Source of the DNA: Pseudomonadota bacterium
Lineage (GTDB): Bacteria; Pseudomonadota; Alphaproteobacteria; Rhizobiales; Phreatobacteraceae
Length of the DNA stretch: 27,322 nucleotides
Direction of reading: 5' to 3'
NCBI GenBank assembly: GCA_023416965.1
Contig: JAEZGJ010000286.1
Coordinates: 1 to 27,322 of the forward strand
The notes beneath the pieces were generated by a model that ran no database searches, had not been told where the DNA came from, and saw only the letters and a program-made list of their open reading frames with translations. Below are positions 1 through 7,398 of this stretch, piece after piece. Positions within the stretch are counted from its first letter, which is position 1. Every line of letters begins with the position of its first letter. Made by a program: the position numbers and the translations under genes.

Positions 1-584
1 GCCTTGGCCGTGCCACCCGCCGCGGCGGCCTTGACGTCGCGCTCGACGATGCGGCCGTGCGGCCCGGTACCGGTGACCTGCGACAGGTCGATGCCGTCGA
101 GTTTCGCAATGCGCCTGGCCAGGGGCGAGGCGAACAGCCGGATGCCGGAGGCCGCCTGGGCGATGCTAGCGGGAGCGGCGGGCACGGCCTGCGGCTTGTC
201 CTCGGCCTTTGCGGGCGCCGCATTGCCGATCTCGCCGCCCGTCGCCGCCTTCCGCTCGGGAGCCTTCGACGCCTCCGCCTTCGGCGCGGGGGCCGCGGTA
301 GGCTTGGCCCCTGCCCCGCCGGCCGCCGCCTTCACGTCCTCACCCTCGGCGGCGATCACCGCGATCAATTGGTTCACCGGCACGTCCTGCGAACCCTCGG
401 CGACGACGATCTTCGCGAGGATGCCCTCGTCCACCGCCTCGACCTCCATGGTCGCCTTGTCGGTCTCGATCTCGGCGATGACGTCGCCCGCCTTGATGGC
501 GTCGCCCTCCTTCTTCAGCCACCGGGCGAGATTCCCCTTCTCCATGGTCGGGGACAGCGCGGGCATCAGGATGTCGATGGGCAT
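1..584 (-). CDS. pdhC: Dihydrolipoamide acetyltransferase (PDH E2), N-terminal part
   Basis: This is the E2 core subunit of pyruvate dehydrogenase, which passes the acetyl group from E1 to CoA on a lipoyl arm in the cytoplasm. About 194 residues are present and the rest lies beyond position 1. Residues 1-80 form a lipoyl domain with the modified lysine K43 in ETDKATMEVEA. A mobile Ala/Lys/Pro linker follows (about 85-145). Residues about 150-185 form the peripheral-subunit/E3-binding domain (FASPLARRIA ... GTGPHGRIVERDV). The catalytic domain is not in the window. The start at 584 gives the canonical MP-x-D/N-ILMPALSPTMEKG N-terminus, with CGGAG upstream. It is the fourth gene of the pdhA-pdhB-DUF5076-pdhC operon, 23 bases after DUF5076. 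A 2-oxoglutarate E2 is unlikely because of the operon partners and the PSPTMEKG-type lipoyl sequence. Confidence 0.93.
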   Translation of the reverse strand, partial: MPIDILMPALSPTMEKGNLARWLKKEGDAIKAGDVIAEIETDKATMEVEAVDEGILAKIVVAEGSQDVPVNQLIAVIAAEGEDVKAAAGGAGAKPTAAPAPKAEASKAPERKAATGGEIGNAAPAKAEDKPQAVPAAPASIAQAASGIRLFASPLARRIAKLDGIDLSQVTGTGPHGRIVERDVKAAAAGGTAK

Positions 585-607
585 GGTCGGTGCTCCGGAC
601 GGGGCCG

Positions 608-901
608 TTAGCTGATGGCGGTGGTGGTGCCCGGATCGGTCGGGCTGTCGAGTTCGGCGTCCAGCATGTTGCGGATGCGGTCGAGGGTCAGATCCTCGGA
701 GGCGCCGGTCTCCATGGCATGGATGCGGGCGACATGACGGGCAATGTCGGCGAGCACCATGCCCCAGGCCTGTGGGTCGTCGAAGGCGCGGCGCACCGAG
801 ATATGCAGCCCTCCCTCGACGACGGCCGCCCGCACGATCTCGACCCCGCCCTTCTCGAGGGCGGCCGGAGGAATCGCGAGAGCGTCGAAGGGGAGCGTCA
901 T
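608..901 (-). CDS. DUF5076 domain protein in the PDH operon
   Basis: This 97-residue soluble protein matches, from memory, the DUF5076 family found between pdhB and pdhC in many Hyphomicrobiales. No catalytic motif, signal peptide or membrane segment is visible. The sequence looks like a compact alpha/beta fold: a conserved-looking stretch around VEIVRAAVVEGGLHISVRRAF, then a helix with DPQAWGMVLADIARHVARI, then an acidic C-terminus. It begins 13 bases after pdhB stops and ends 23 bases before pdhC starts, so it is almost certainly co-transcribed with the PDH subunits. A role in assembly or regulation of the complex is an inference from position only; its biochemical function is unknown to me. 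Confidence 0.85.
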   Translation of the reverse strand: MTLPFDALAIPPAALEKGGVEIVRAAVVEGGLHISVRRAFDDPQAWGMVLADIARHVARIHAMETGASEDLTLDRIRNMLDAELDSPTDPGTTTAIS

Positions 902-914
902 CGCTGCCGCCGCC

Positions 915-2330
915 TCACTTGTACGCCACGGCCTTCACCGCCTCGATCACCTCGGCGACGGAGGGCAGCGCGAGCTTCTCGAGATTGGCGGCATAGGGCA
1001 TGGGCACGTCCTTGCCCGAGACGCGGGCGGGCGGCGCGTCGAGATAGTCGAAGGCGCGCTCGACCACGCGGGCCGAGATTTCCGCGCCGACGCCCGACTG
1101 CTGCCAGCCCTCCTCCACCGTCACGATGCGGCCGGTCTTCATCACAGAGGCGATGATGGTCTCGGTGTCGAGCGGGCGCAGCGAACGCAGGTCGATCACC
1201 TCGGCGTCGATGCCGAGCTTCTCCAGCTCCGCCGCCGCCTTGGTGGCGTAGGTCATGCCGATGGACCAGGCGACGATCGTCACATCCTTGCCCGGGCGGT
1301 GGATGCGGGCCTTGCCGATGGGCAGGACGAAATCATCAAGCTTCGGCACCTCGAAGCTCTGGCCGTAGAGTATCTCGTACTCGAGGAAGATGACCGGGTT
1401 CGGGTCGCGGATCGCGGCCTTGAGGAGCCCCTTGGCGTCGGCGGCGGTGTAGGGCGCGACGACCTTGAGGCCGGGAATGTGGGAGTACCAGGCCGAATAG
1501 TCCTGGCTGTGCTGGGCGGCGACGCGGGCGGCGGCGCCGTTCGGGCCACGGAAGACGATAGGGCAGCCCATCTGGCCGCCCGACATGTAGAGGGTTTTCG
1601 CCGCCGAATTGATGATCTGGTCGATCGCCTGCATGGCGAAGTTGAAGGTCATGAACTCGACGATGGGTTTGAGGCCCGTGAAGGCCGCGCCGACGCCGAT
1701 GCCGGCGAAACCGTGCTCCGTGATCGGCGTGTCGATGACTCGGCGGGCGCCGAATTCCTGCAGCAGCCCCTGGGTGATCTTGTAGGCGCCCTGGTATTCG
1801 GCGACCTCCTCGCCCATGACGAAGACGGCCTCGTCCTTGCGCATCTCCTCGGCCATGGCGTCGCGCAGGGCCTCGCGCACCGTCATGGTCACCATCTCCG
1901 TGCCTTCAGGCACGTCCGGGTCGGCCGCGAGGGTGGGCTGCGGCGCGGCAGAGGGCGGCGTCGTCATGACGGCGGGAGCGGCCGGGGGCGCCGACTGGTC
2001 GGCGCGCATGGCGGCGGCTTCGGGCGTCGGCTCCTGGGCCTTGGCGACCGGCGCAGGGGCGGAGGCGGAGGCGGAGGAGGCGTCCTCGCCGTCCTGCGTC
2101 AGCACGGCGATGACCTCGTTGACGGCCACGTCCTGCGTGCCCTCGGCCACCAGGATCTTCGCGAGGATGCCCTCATCGACGGCCTCCACCTCCATGGTGG
2201 CCTTGTCGGTCTCGATCTCGGCGATGACGTCGCCGGGCTTGACCTTGTCGCCTTCCTTCTTGGTCCACTTGGCAAGGTTGCCCTTCTCCATCGTGGGCGA
2301 CAGCGCCGGCATCAGGATGTTGACAGGCAT
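915..2330 (-). CDS. pdhB: Pyruvate dehydrogenase E1 beta with N-terminal lipoyl domain
   Basis: This is the beta subunit of the thiamine-diphosphate-dependent E1 component. It pairs with PdhA to decarboxylate pyruvate and reductively acetylate lipoate. It is 471 residues long, about 140 more than a plain E1 beta, because residues 1-79 are a complete lipoyl domain (K43 in ETDKATMEVEA). An Ala/Pro linker runs to about residue 140. The E1 beta body then starts with VTMTVREALRDAMAEEM and shows MGEEVAEYQGAYKIT and DTPITEHGFAGIGVGAA, with the C-terminal transketolase domain at VTIVAWSIGMTYATKAA. This fusion is a known alphaproteobacterial arrangement. The gene starts 80 bases after pdhA stops. Its lipoyl domain is nearly identical to that of PdhC, so the two probably arose by duplication. 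Confidence 0.96.
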   Translation of the reverse strand: MPVNILMPALSPTMEKGNLAKWTKKEGDKVKPGDVIAEIETDKATMEVEAVDEGILAKILVAEGTQDVAVNEVIAVLTQDGEDASSASASAPAPVAKAQEPTPEAAAMRADQSAPPAAPAVMTTPPSAAPQPTLAADPDVPEGTEMVTMTVREALRDAMAEEMRKDEAVFVMGEEVAEYQGAYKITQGLLQEFGARRVIDTPITEHGFAGIGVGAAFTGLKPIVEFMTFNFAMQAIDQIINSAAKTLYMSGGQMGCPIVFRGPNGAAARVAAQHSQDYSAWYSHIPGLKVVAPYTAADAKGLLKAAIRDPNPVIFLEYEILYGQSFEVPKLDDFVLPIGKARIHRPGKDVTIVAWSIGMTYATKAAAELEKLGIDAEVIDLRSLRPLDTETIIASVMKTGRIVTVEEGWQQSGVGAEISARVVERAFDYLDAPPARVSGKDVPMPYAANLEKLALPSVAEVIEAVKAVAYK

Positions 2331-2410
2331 GGACGGATTCCGGTCAGGAGGTCAGGAACGGGAATGGAATGCGGGGCTCGCGGGCAGCCGAAGGCGCCCG
2401 CGCGCCGGCC

Positions 2411-3520
2411 TCACTTCAGGATGTCGGTCCAGAGCTCGGACGGATCGGGCTCGGGATCGTTGGTGGCGAACTCGGCGCTCTCCGCGACGATGTCGCGCAC
2501 GCCGGCGTCGATCTTCTTGAGCTCCTCCTCGGAGACCTTCCACTCCTTCAGCAGGCGCTCGCGCACCTGCTCGATTGGATCGTGCTCGGTGCGCATCTTC
2601 TGCACCTCGTCCTTGGAGCGGTACTTGGCCGGGTCGGACATCGAATGGCCGCGGTAGCGGTAGGTCTGCATCTCGAGGATGTAGGGCCCCTTCCCAGCCC
2701 GGCACCACTCCATGGCGCGCAGGCCCGCGGCATAGGTCTCGCGGATGTCCATGCCGTCGACCTGCTCGCCGGGAATGTTGAAGGACAGGCCGCGCTTGGA
2801 GAAATCGGTCTGCGCCGAGGCGCGGGTCACCGCCGTGCCCATGGCGTAGCGGTTGTTCTCGATGATGTAGATGACCGGCAGCTTCCAGAGCGCGGCCATG
2901 TTGAAGCTCTCGTAGACCTGGCCCTGGTTGGCCGCGCCGTCGCCGAAATAGGTGAGTGAGACGTTGTCGTTGCCGCGATAGCGGTTGGCGAAGGCGAGGC
3001 CGGTGCCGAGGGATACCTGGGCGCCGACGATGCCGTGGCCGCCGTAGAAGTGCTTCTCGGCGGAGAACATGTGCATGGACCCGCCCTTGCCGCGGGAATA
3101 GCCTCCGCGCCGGCCCGTGAGCTCGGCCATGACGCCGTTTGCGTTCATGCCCGTGGCGAGCATGTGGCCGTGGTCGCGGTAGCCGGTGATGACCTGATCG
3201 CCGGGCTTGGACGCCATCTGCATGCCGACAACGACCGCTTCCTGGCCGATGTAGAGATGGCAGAAGCCGCCGATGAGACCCATGCCGTACATCTGGCCGG
3301 CCTTCTCCTCGAACCGGCGGATGAGAAGCATCTCGCGATAGGCGGAGAGTTCCTGGTCTTTCGTCAGCATCGGGGTCTTGGCGGTGCCGGACTTGGTGGC
3401 GGATGCGCGACCCGTGGCCTTCGATGCCGGCGCCGGTCGCCCGCCCTTCGCCGGACCGTCCGACGTCTTGCTGGCCGATTTCAGTTCGGCGGGCGCGGCC
3501 TTGGTCCGGGTTGCAGCCAT
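2411..3520 (-). CDS. pdhA: Pyruvate dehydrogenase E1 alpha subunit
   Basis: This alpha subunit of PDH E1 binds thiamine diphosphate and Mg2+. The TPP motif starts at GDGAANQG (from residue 193) and ends with ENN (221-223). The conserved loop YRYRGHSMSDP (287-297) carries the active-site His292. The protein is 369 residues from the chosen start. Residues 1-50 are a low-complexity Ala/Lys/Ser/Thr extension before the family core begins at LTKDQELSAYREMLLIRRFEEK-like sequence. I chose 3520 because AGGGGA lies six bases upstream; the frame stays open to 3634, but the extra 38 residues look non-coding. It is the first gene of the PDH operon. Its upstream region carries two palindromes at 3599-3635 that could be operators. 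Confidence 0.96.
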   Translation of the reverse strand: MAATRTKAAPAELKSASKTSDGPAKGGRPAPASKATGRASATKSGTAKTPMLTKDQELSAYREMLLIRRFEEKAGQMYGMGLIGGFCHLYIGQEAVVVGMQMASKPGDQVITGYRDHGHMLATGMNANGVMAELTGRRGGYSRGKGGSMHMFSAEKHFYGGHGIVGAQVSLGTGLAFANRYRGNDNVSLTYFGDGAANQGQVYESFNMAALWKLPVIYIIENNRYAMGTAVTRASAQTDFSKRGLSFNIPGEQVDGMDIRETYAAGLRAMEWCRAGKGPYILEMQTYRYRGHSMSDPAKYRSKDEVQKMRTEHDPIEQVRERLLKEWKVSEEELKKIDAGVRDIVAESAEFATNDPEPDPSELWTDILK

Positions 3521-3598
3521 CGGTGTCCCCTGGGCATTGGATGCTGCTCCAACATGTAGCGTTTCACCGGGGTCCTGGGAAGTGCGGCGGCCGCGACG

Positions 3599-3635
3599 TT
3601 GTGCAATGCACAAACTATTGGCATTGCAGCGCAAT
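3599..3635. promoter_or_regulatory. Two TGC-N3-GCA palindromes upstream of pdhA
   Basis: Positions 3599-3613 form TTGTGCA-A-TGCACAA, a perfect 7-bp inverted repeat. Positions 3623-3635 form ATTGC-AGC-GCAAT. Both contain TGC-N3-GCA, with inner bases AAT and AGC that fit R-N-Y. Their centres (3606 and 3629) are 23 bp apart, about two helical turns. They lie 79-115 bases upstream of the pdhA start. From memory, PhaR of Bradyrhizobium binds a TGC-RNY-GCA motif; assigning these sites to PhaR is inference. No convincing -35/-10 pair could be fixed beside them. Confidence 0.5.
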
Positions 3636-3673
3636 CATGGGCTTAACTGGAACGTGGTTCAGGGATGTTCGTC

Positions 3674-3698
3674 AACCGATTTTCGGTTCACGAACCGG
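3674..3698. repeat. Overlapping inverted repeats between ftsB and pdhA
   Basis: AACCGA-TTT-TCGGTT (3674-3688) is a perfect 6-bp hairpin. CGGTTC-AC-GAACCG (3685-3698) is a second one. They share the central CGGTT, so only one can form at a time in RNA from either strand. They begin just downstream of the ftsB stop codon. No clear T-tract follows, so this is not a standard intrinsic terminator. Confidence 0.4.
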
Positions 3699-3705
3699 CT
3701 CGCGC

Positions 3706-4023
3706 TCAGCGGCGCCCGGTGATCAGGACGAGGTCGCGCGGATCGACGAAATTCAGGATCTCGCGCGCCCGCTCGTCCAGCATGTCCGGGTCGATGGCGT
3801 CGGAGCGCAGCAGTGCCACCCGGCGCGCCACCTCCGTGCGCTCCTTGCGCAGGGTGGCGAGCTGGCCATTGAGCTCGTCGATCTGTGCGATGAACTGCTG
3901 CTTGGCGTGGATGCCGCGCTCGCCGTGATAGGCGTGGAAGCCGAAATAGGCGATCAGTGCGGCGGCGGCCGCATAGAGCCCCATCGCCTGGAGAATCCGC
4001 TGACGTCTTGTGCGCACGACCAT
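3706..4023 (-). CDS. ftsB: FtsB/DivIC-type septum formation initiator
   Basis: This 105-residue bitopic inner-membrane protein is of the FtsB/DivIC family, a divisome linker that works with FtsL and FtsQ. It has a short basic cytoplasmic tail (VVRTRRQR), one membrane helix at about residues 12-30, and a periplasmic coiled coil at about 38-75 (FIAQIDELNGQLATLRKERTE). The family's C-terminal signature DPDMLDERAREILNF is at 78-92. Its place just upstream of pdhA is, from memory, common in rhizobia. It starts 7 bases after the DMT transporter stops, so the two may be co-transcribed. A gap of 185 bases separates it from pdhA. No strong ribosome binding site precedes it, which fits translational coupling to the upstream gene. 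Confidence 0.9.
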   Translation of the reverse strand: MVVRTRRQRILQAMGLYAAAAALIAYFGFHAYHGERGIHAKQQFIAQIDELNGQLATLRKERTEVARRVALLRSDAIDPDMLDERAREILNFVDPRDLVLITGRR

Positions 4024-4030
4024 GCCGGGA

Positions 4031-4990
4031 TCATGCGCGATCGGCGGTTTCGGGAGCGTTAACGCTTGCTGAAGGACGGGCCCGGCCGGTGCCGGCCGCC
4101 GCCGCCACGAGCAGCCCGACCACGATGGCGGCGACGCCGGCGCCGGCGAGCGGCGTCGGGATCTCGCCGAGGGCGGGAATGCCGATGAGGGTGCCGAGGA
4201 CCGGGATCATCGGCGGGAAGCGGGCGGCGAGCGCCACGCCGAGGGTGCGGGTGCCGTAGGTCCACAGCAAGAGGCCGATGGCGATGTTGAGGACGCCCTG
4301 GTTGACGCCGTGGAAGAGCAGGATGGGCCACGAGACCGTTGTCAGGCCGGGATCGAGTAAGGCGACATAGACAGGCAGGAAGGCGACGGCTGACAGGGTC
4401 GAGACGATGGAGGCGCCGACCACCGAGGGCACCTGCCAGCGACCGCAGAGCCAGGTGAAGATGCCCCAGCCGACGCCGCAGAACACGAAGAGGAGATCGC
4501 CCAGGATGGTCAGCGGCCCCTCGCGGCCGGAGGACCCGGCTATGGCGATGGCGGTGAGGCCGACCAGCACGATGGAAAAGCCGACCATGGCGCCGAAGGG
4601 CACGCGTGCGCGCATGCCGAGATAGGCGAGCGTCGTCGCCGTCACCGCGACCATGCCGGGCTGGATGGCGGAGGCGTGGGCGGCGGGCGCGTAGTTGAGC
4701 CCGATGTTCGAGAGCACCGTCAGCGGCACGCCGCCGGTGAGGGCCAGGGCAATCCCCTTGCCCCAGCCGAGGCCGGCACAGTCGATCACGCCCGCGCGCA
4801 CGAAGAACGGCGCCATCACCGCCGCCGCGAAGATGAAGCGCAGCGCCGCCATGTCATAGGCGGAGAGGCCGGATTGCAGCCCCCAGCGCACCGAGACGAA
4901 CTGGCCGCCGTAGATGGAGACGGCCGCGAACATGGCGAGGAGGGCGAGGCGGCGGGGGGCGATGACGGGCACGGGACACCCTGTGTCCAT
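4031..4990 (-). CDS. DMT-superfamily transporter (EamA family)
   Basis: This inner-membrane transporter of about 319 residues has roughly ten hydrophobic helices in two repeated EamA halves. The first half starts at LALLAMFAAVSIYGGQFVSVRWGL and includes the typical DMAALRFIFAAAV helix 2. The second half starts near LTILGDLLFVFCGVGWGIFTWLCGRW. It ends with a short charged tail. DMT proteins of this type usually export amino acids or other small metabolites; the substrate cannot be told from sequence. The frame stays open far upstream (to 5434), but only the part from about 4990 looks like membrane protein. GGAG precedes the ATG at 4990 with a short spacer, and an ATG at 5002 is the alternative. 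It faces the divergent YbjN-like gene and leads into ftsB. Confidence 0.85.
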   Translation of the reverse strand: MDTGCPVPVIAPRRLALLAMFAAVSIYGGQFVSVRWGLQSGLSAYDMAALRFIFAAAVMAPFFVRAGVIDCAGLGWGKGIALALTGGVPLTVLSNIGLNYAPAAHASAIQPGMVAVTATTLAYLGMRARVPFGAMVGFSIVLVGLTAIAIAGSSGREGPLTILGDLLFVFCGVGWGIFTWLCGRWQVPSVVGASIVSTLSAVAFLPVYVALLDPGLTTVSWPILLFHGVNQGVLNIAIGLLLWTYGTRTLGVALAARFPPMIPVLGTLIGIPALGEIPTPLAGAGVAAIVVGLLVAAAAGTGRARPSASVNAPETADRA

Positions 4991-5189
4991 CGCTCCGACC
5001 ATCGCAAGGCACGCCCGTGCATCGCAACCATGTGCGGCCGTACCCGGCATTGCAGGGTCCCGCGGCGGCGCTTCACGAACGCGACCGTCGCACGCAACAT
5101 GCGGCGAGCCGGTGCGCCACCGCGCGGAAATGCGACCGCGCAACCCTGAACCCCGCGGCCGAAGGCCGCCTTTCGTGCAGGAGCCGACC

Positions 5190-5864
5190 ATGCCCCCTCG
5201 CAAGCCACGCCTCGCCCTTTTGGCCGCCGCCCTCGTCGCGCTCGCCGCGGGCGGGCCGCCCGCCACGGCACAGAAGCGCATGCCGCGCTCGGAGACGCAG
5301 GAAGGCACACTGGCGCGGATCCATCCCGCCCAGATGGCGGCGGTGCTCCGTAATCGCGGACTCGGGGCCGAGGTGGTGACCGAAAGCAACCGCACGCGCA
5401 TCCGCACGGAGATCGGCAACCGCCGCACCTCCATCCATTTCTATGCCTGCAACGACGACGGCTGCCAGTCGATCCAGTACCGGACGCTGTTCCGGCGCCA
5501 CGAGCGCTTCACCCTCGCCTTCGTCAATGCCTGGAACTACGAGAAGCGCTTCGCCAAGGCCTATCTCGACCGCGACGGCGACCTCGTGCTCGAATGGGAC
5601 GTGGATCTCGACGGCGGCGTCACCGTCGGCTTCGTCGCCGAATCCATCGCGACCTTCCAGACCATGCTGACCGCCTTCGACCGGTTCACCCCGCGCGATG
5701 ACGGCCCCGCCGCGCCGGACCCCGGGAATGCCGGCCGCTCCCTGTCGCCGGGTGCGCCCGGTGCGGGACGCTCGACCACCCCGGGCCGCCCACCGGGGGG
5801 GCCTTCCCCCCAGCCGAGCGGCAAGGGATCGACGGGCGACGCGCCCGGCGAGAGGCGCATCTGA
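5190..5864 (+). CDS. Exported YbjN-domain protein with proline-rich tail
   Basis: This 224-residue protein has a signal peptide: basic start MPPRKPR, hydrophobic core to about residue 24, and a likely cut after ATA near residue 27. The body (about 35-165) looks like the YbjN fold (bacterial sensory-transduction-regulator family), with YACNDDGCQSIQYRTLF, FVNAWNYEKRFAKAYLDRDGDLVLEWDVDL and a C-terminal helix FQTMLTAFDRF. C87 and C92 are four residues apart and could form a disulfide in the periplasm. Residues 168-224 are a low-complexity Gly/Pro/Arg/Ser tail, probably disordered. The start at 5190 is supported by GGAG eight bases upstream; the frame is open further upstream but that part does not look coding. 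The exact function is unknown. Confidence 0.82.
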   Translation: MPPRKPRLALLAAALVALAAGGPPATAQKRMPRSETQEGTLARIHPAQMAAVLRNRGLGAEVVTESNRTRIRTEIGNRRTSIHFYACNDDGCQSIQYRTLFRRHERFTLAFVNAWNYEKRFAKAYLDRDGDLVLEWDVDLDGGVTVGFVAESIATFQTMLTAFDRFTPRDDGPAAPDPGNAGRSLSPGAPGAGRSTTPGRPPGGPSPQPSGKGSTGDAPGERRI

Positions 5865-5880
5865 CCCGCGCGACATGACA

Positions 5881-5903
5881 ACGGCGGGCTCTTGGCCCGC
5901 CGT
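5881..5903. terminator. Hairpin between convergent YbjN-like gene and eno
   Basis: ACGGCGGGC-TCTTG-GCCCGCCGT is a perfect 9-bp inverted repeat with a 5-base loop. It sits between two convergent genes, 17 bases after the plus-strand stop and 28 bases after the eno stop. It could end transcription from both sides. Neither side has a strong T-tract, so it may act as an RNA 3'-end stabiliser or a weak terminator. Confidence 0.55.
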
Positions 5904-5930
5904 CCGTCATCCCAGAAACGGGAGATCAGG

Positions 5931-7214
5931 TCACCCCTTGACCTTCAGCGCACCGCGACCCGCATAGCGCGCCTGCGGCCCCAACTCCTCCTCGATGCGG
6001 ATGAGCTGGTTGTACTTGGCCGTGCGGTCCGAGCGGGCGAGCGAGCCGGTCTTGATCTGCCCGCAATTGGTGGCGACCGCGAGGTCGGCAATGGTGGAAT
6101 CCTCGGTCTCGCCGGAGCGGTGCGACATCACGGCGGTGTAGCCGGCATTGTGCGCCATGGAGACCGCCGCCAGCGTCTCGGTCAGCGTGCCGATCTGGTT
6201 GACCTTCACCAGGATCGAATTGCCGAGGCCCTTGTCGATGCCCATGGACAGGCGCTTGGTATTGGTGACGAAGAGATCGTCGCCGACGAGCTGGCACTTG
6301 CCGCCGACGAGGTCGGTCAGGATCTTCCAGCCCTCGAGATCGTCCTCGGACATGCCGTCCTCGATGGAGAGGATCGGATAGTCTGCGACAAGCCTGGCGA
6401 GGTACTTGGCCTGGGCCTTGGGGTCGCGGGTCTTGCGCTCGCCCTCGTAGACATATGCGCCGTCCTTGAAGAACTCGGTGGCGGCGCAGTCGAGGGCGAT
6501 GACGATGTCGTCGCCCGCCTTGTAGCCGGCCTTGTCAATGGCGGTCATGACGAAGTCGAGCGCGGCCTGGGCCGATTTCAGGTTAGGCGCGAAGCCGCCC
6601 TCGTCGCCGTCATTGGTGTTGTGGCCGTCCGCCTTCAGCGCCGCCTTCAGGGTGTGGAAGACCTCCGAGCCCATGCGGACCGCCTCGGCGAAGGTCTTGG
6701 CACCCACCGGCATGACCATGATCTCCTGGAAGTCGATGGGATTGTCGGCATGGGCGCCGCCGTTGACGATGTTCATCATCGGCACGGGCAGGACGTGGGA
6801 GAAGGCGCCGCCAACATATTTGTAGAGCGGCAGGTCGCGCGAGATGGCGGCGGCCTTGGCGGTGGCCAGCGATACGCCGAGGATGGCGTTGGCGCCGAGG
6901 CGCGACTTGTTGTCGGTGCCGTCGAGAGCGATCATCGTCTGGTCGATCTGCACCTGGTTGGTCGCATCAAGGCCGGAGAGCGCGTCGAACAGTTCGCCAT
7001 TGACCGCGTCCACCGCCTTGGTGACGCCCTTGCCGAGATAGCGCTTCTTGTCGCCGTCACGCAGTTCGACCGCCTCGTGCGCGCCCGTGGACGCGCCCGA
7101 GGGCACGGCAGCACGGCCCTTCGAGCCGTCGTCGAGCAGCACGTCGACCTCCACCGTCGGATTGCCGCGGCTGTCGAGGATTTCGCGGGCGATGATGTCG
7201 ACGATGGCGGTCAT
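5931..7214 (-). CDS. eno: Enolase (phosphopyruvate hydratase)
   Basis: Enolase interconverts 2-phosphoglycerate and phosphoenolpyruvate in glycolysis and gluconeogenesis. It is cytoplasmic and Mg2+-dependent. The 427 residues match the usual family length. Visible signatures are IIAREILDSRGNPTVEVDV and AVPSGASTGAHEAVELRD at the N-terminus, the metal-ligand regions IALDCAATEFF and ILSIEDGMSEDDLEGW, GDDLFVTN, the enolase signature ILVKVNQIGTLTET, and SHRSGETEDSTIADLAVA near the C-terminus. The start at 7214 gives the canonical N-terminus with GGAGAGG upstream. The frame is open upstream to 7493 but the extra sequence is not enolase. It is divergent from queF and likely has its own promoter. Confidence 0.98.
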   Translation of the reverse strand: MTAIVDIIAREILDSRGNPTVEVDVLLDDGSKGRAAVPSGASTGAHEAVELRDGDKKRYLGKGVTKAVDAVNGELFDALSGLDATNQVQIDQTMIALDGTDNKSRLGANAILGVSLATAKAAAISRDLPLYKYVGGAFSHVLPVPMMNIVNGGAHADNPIDFQEIMVMPVGAKTFAEAVRMGSEVFHTLKAALKADGHNTNDGDEGGFAPNLKSAQAALDFVMTAIDKAGYKAGDDIVIALDCAATEFFKDGAYVYEGERKTRDPKAQAKYLARLVADYPILSIEDGMSEDDLEGWKILTDLVGGKCQLVGDDLFVTNTKRLSMGIDKGLGNSILVKVNQIGTLTETLAAVSMAHNAGYTAVMSHRSGETEDSTIADLAVATNCGQIKTGSLARSDRTAKYNQLIRIEEELGPQARYAGRGALKVKG

Positions 7215-7251
7215 GGCGGCCTCTCCGGCAAGGGGCGGTGGGAATGCCGGC

Positions 7252-7279
7252 CTTCTACAGCATGGCGCGACGGGTTCAA
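7252..7279 (-). promoter_or_regulatory. Possible housekeeping promoter of eno
   Basis: Read on the minus strand, TTGAAC (7279-7274) and TAGAAG (7257-7252) are separated by 16 bases. Each matches four of six consensus bases. The -10 hexamer is about 37 bases upstream of the eno start codon. It is the best pair in the eno-queF divergent gap, but the match is moderate. Confidence 0.35.
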
Positions 7280-7398
7280 GCAGGCAGCAACGGCATGGCA
7301 GCCGGGCGGTTTTCCCTCGGCGCCGCCGATCTGCTACACGCCTGCCCCATGAAGGAGCCGCGCCGCCGGCGCCATCGGACCGCCTAAGGACGACGACC

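Noticed and set aside
744..2657. Long plus-strand open frame across DUF5076, pdhB and pdhA
   Set aside because: It is antisense to clear PDH genes, with Arg/Gly/His/Leu-rich sequence typical of the mirror frame of GC-rich coding DNA, and shows no domain.
5155..5169. GCGGCC-GAA-GGCCGC hairpin followed by CTTTCG
   Set aside because: It looks terminator-like but lies 20 bases before the YbjN-like start, with only three T residues, so chance pairing in GC-rich DNA is as likely.
5892..7352. Plus-strand open frame of 486 codons opposite eno
   Set aside because: It is the antisense shadow of enolase. The composition is dominated by Asp, Gly, Leu and Val repeats and no family is recognisable.
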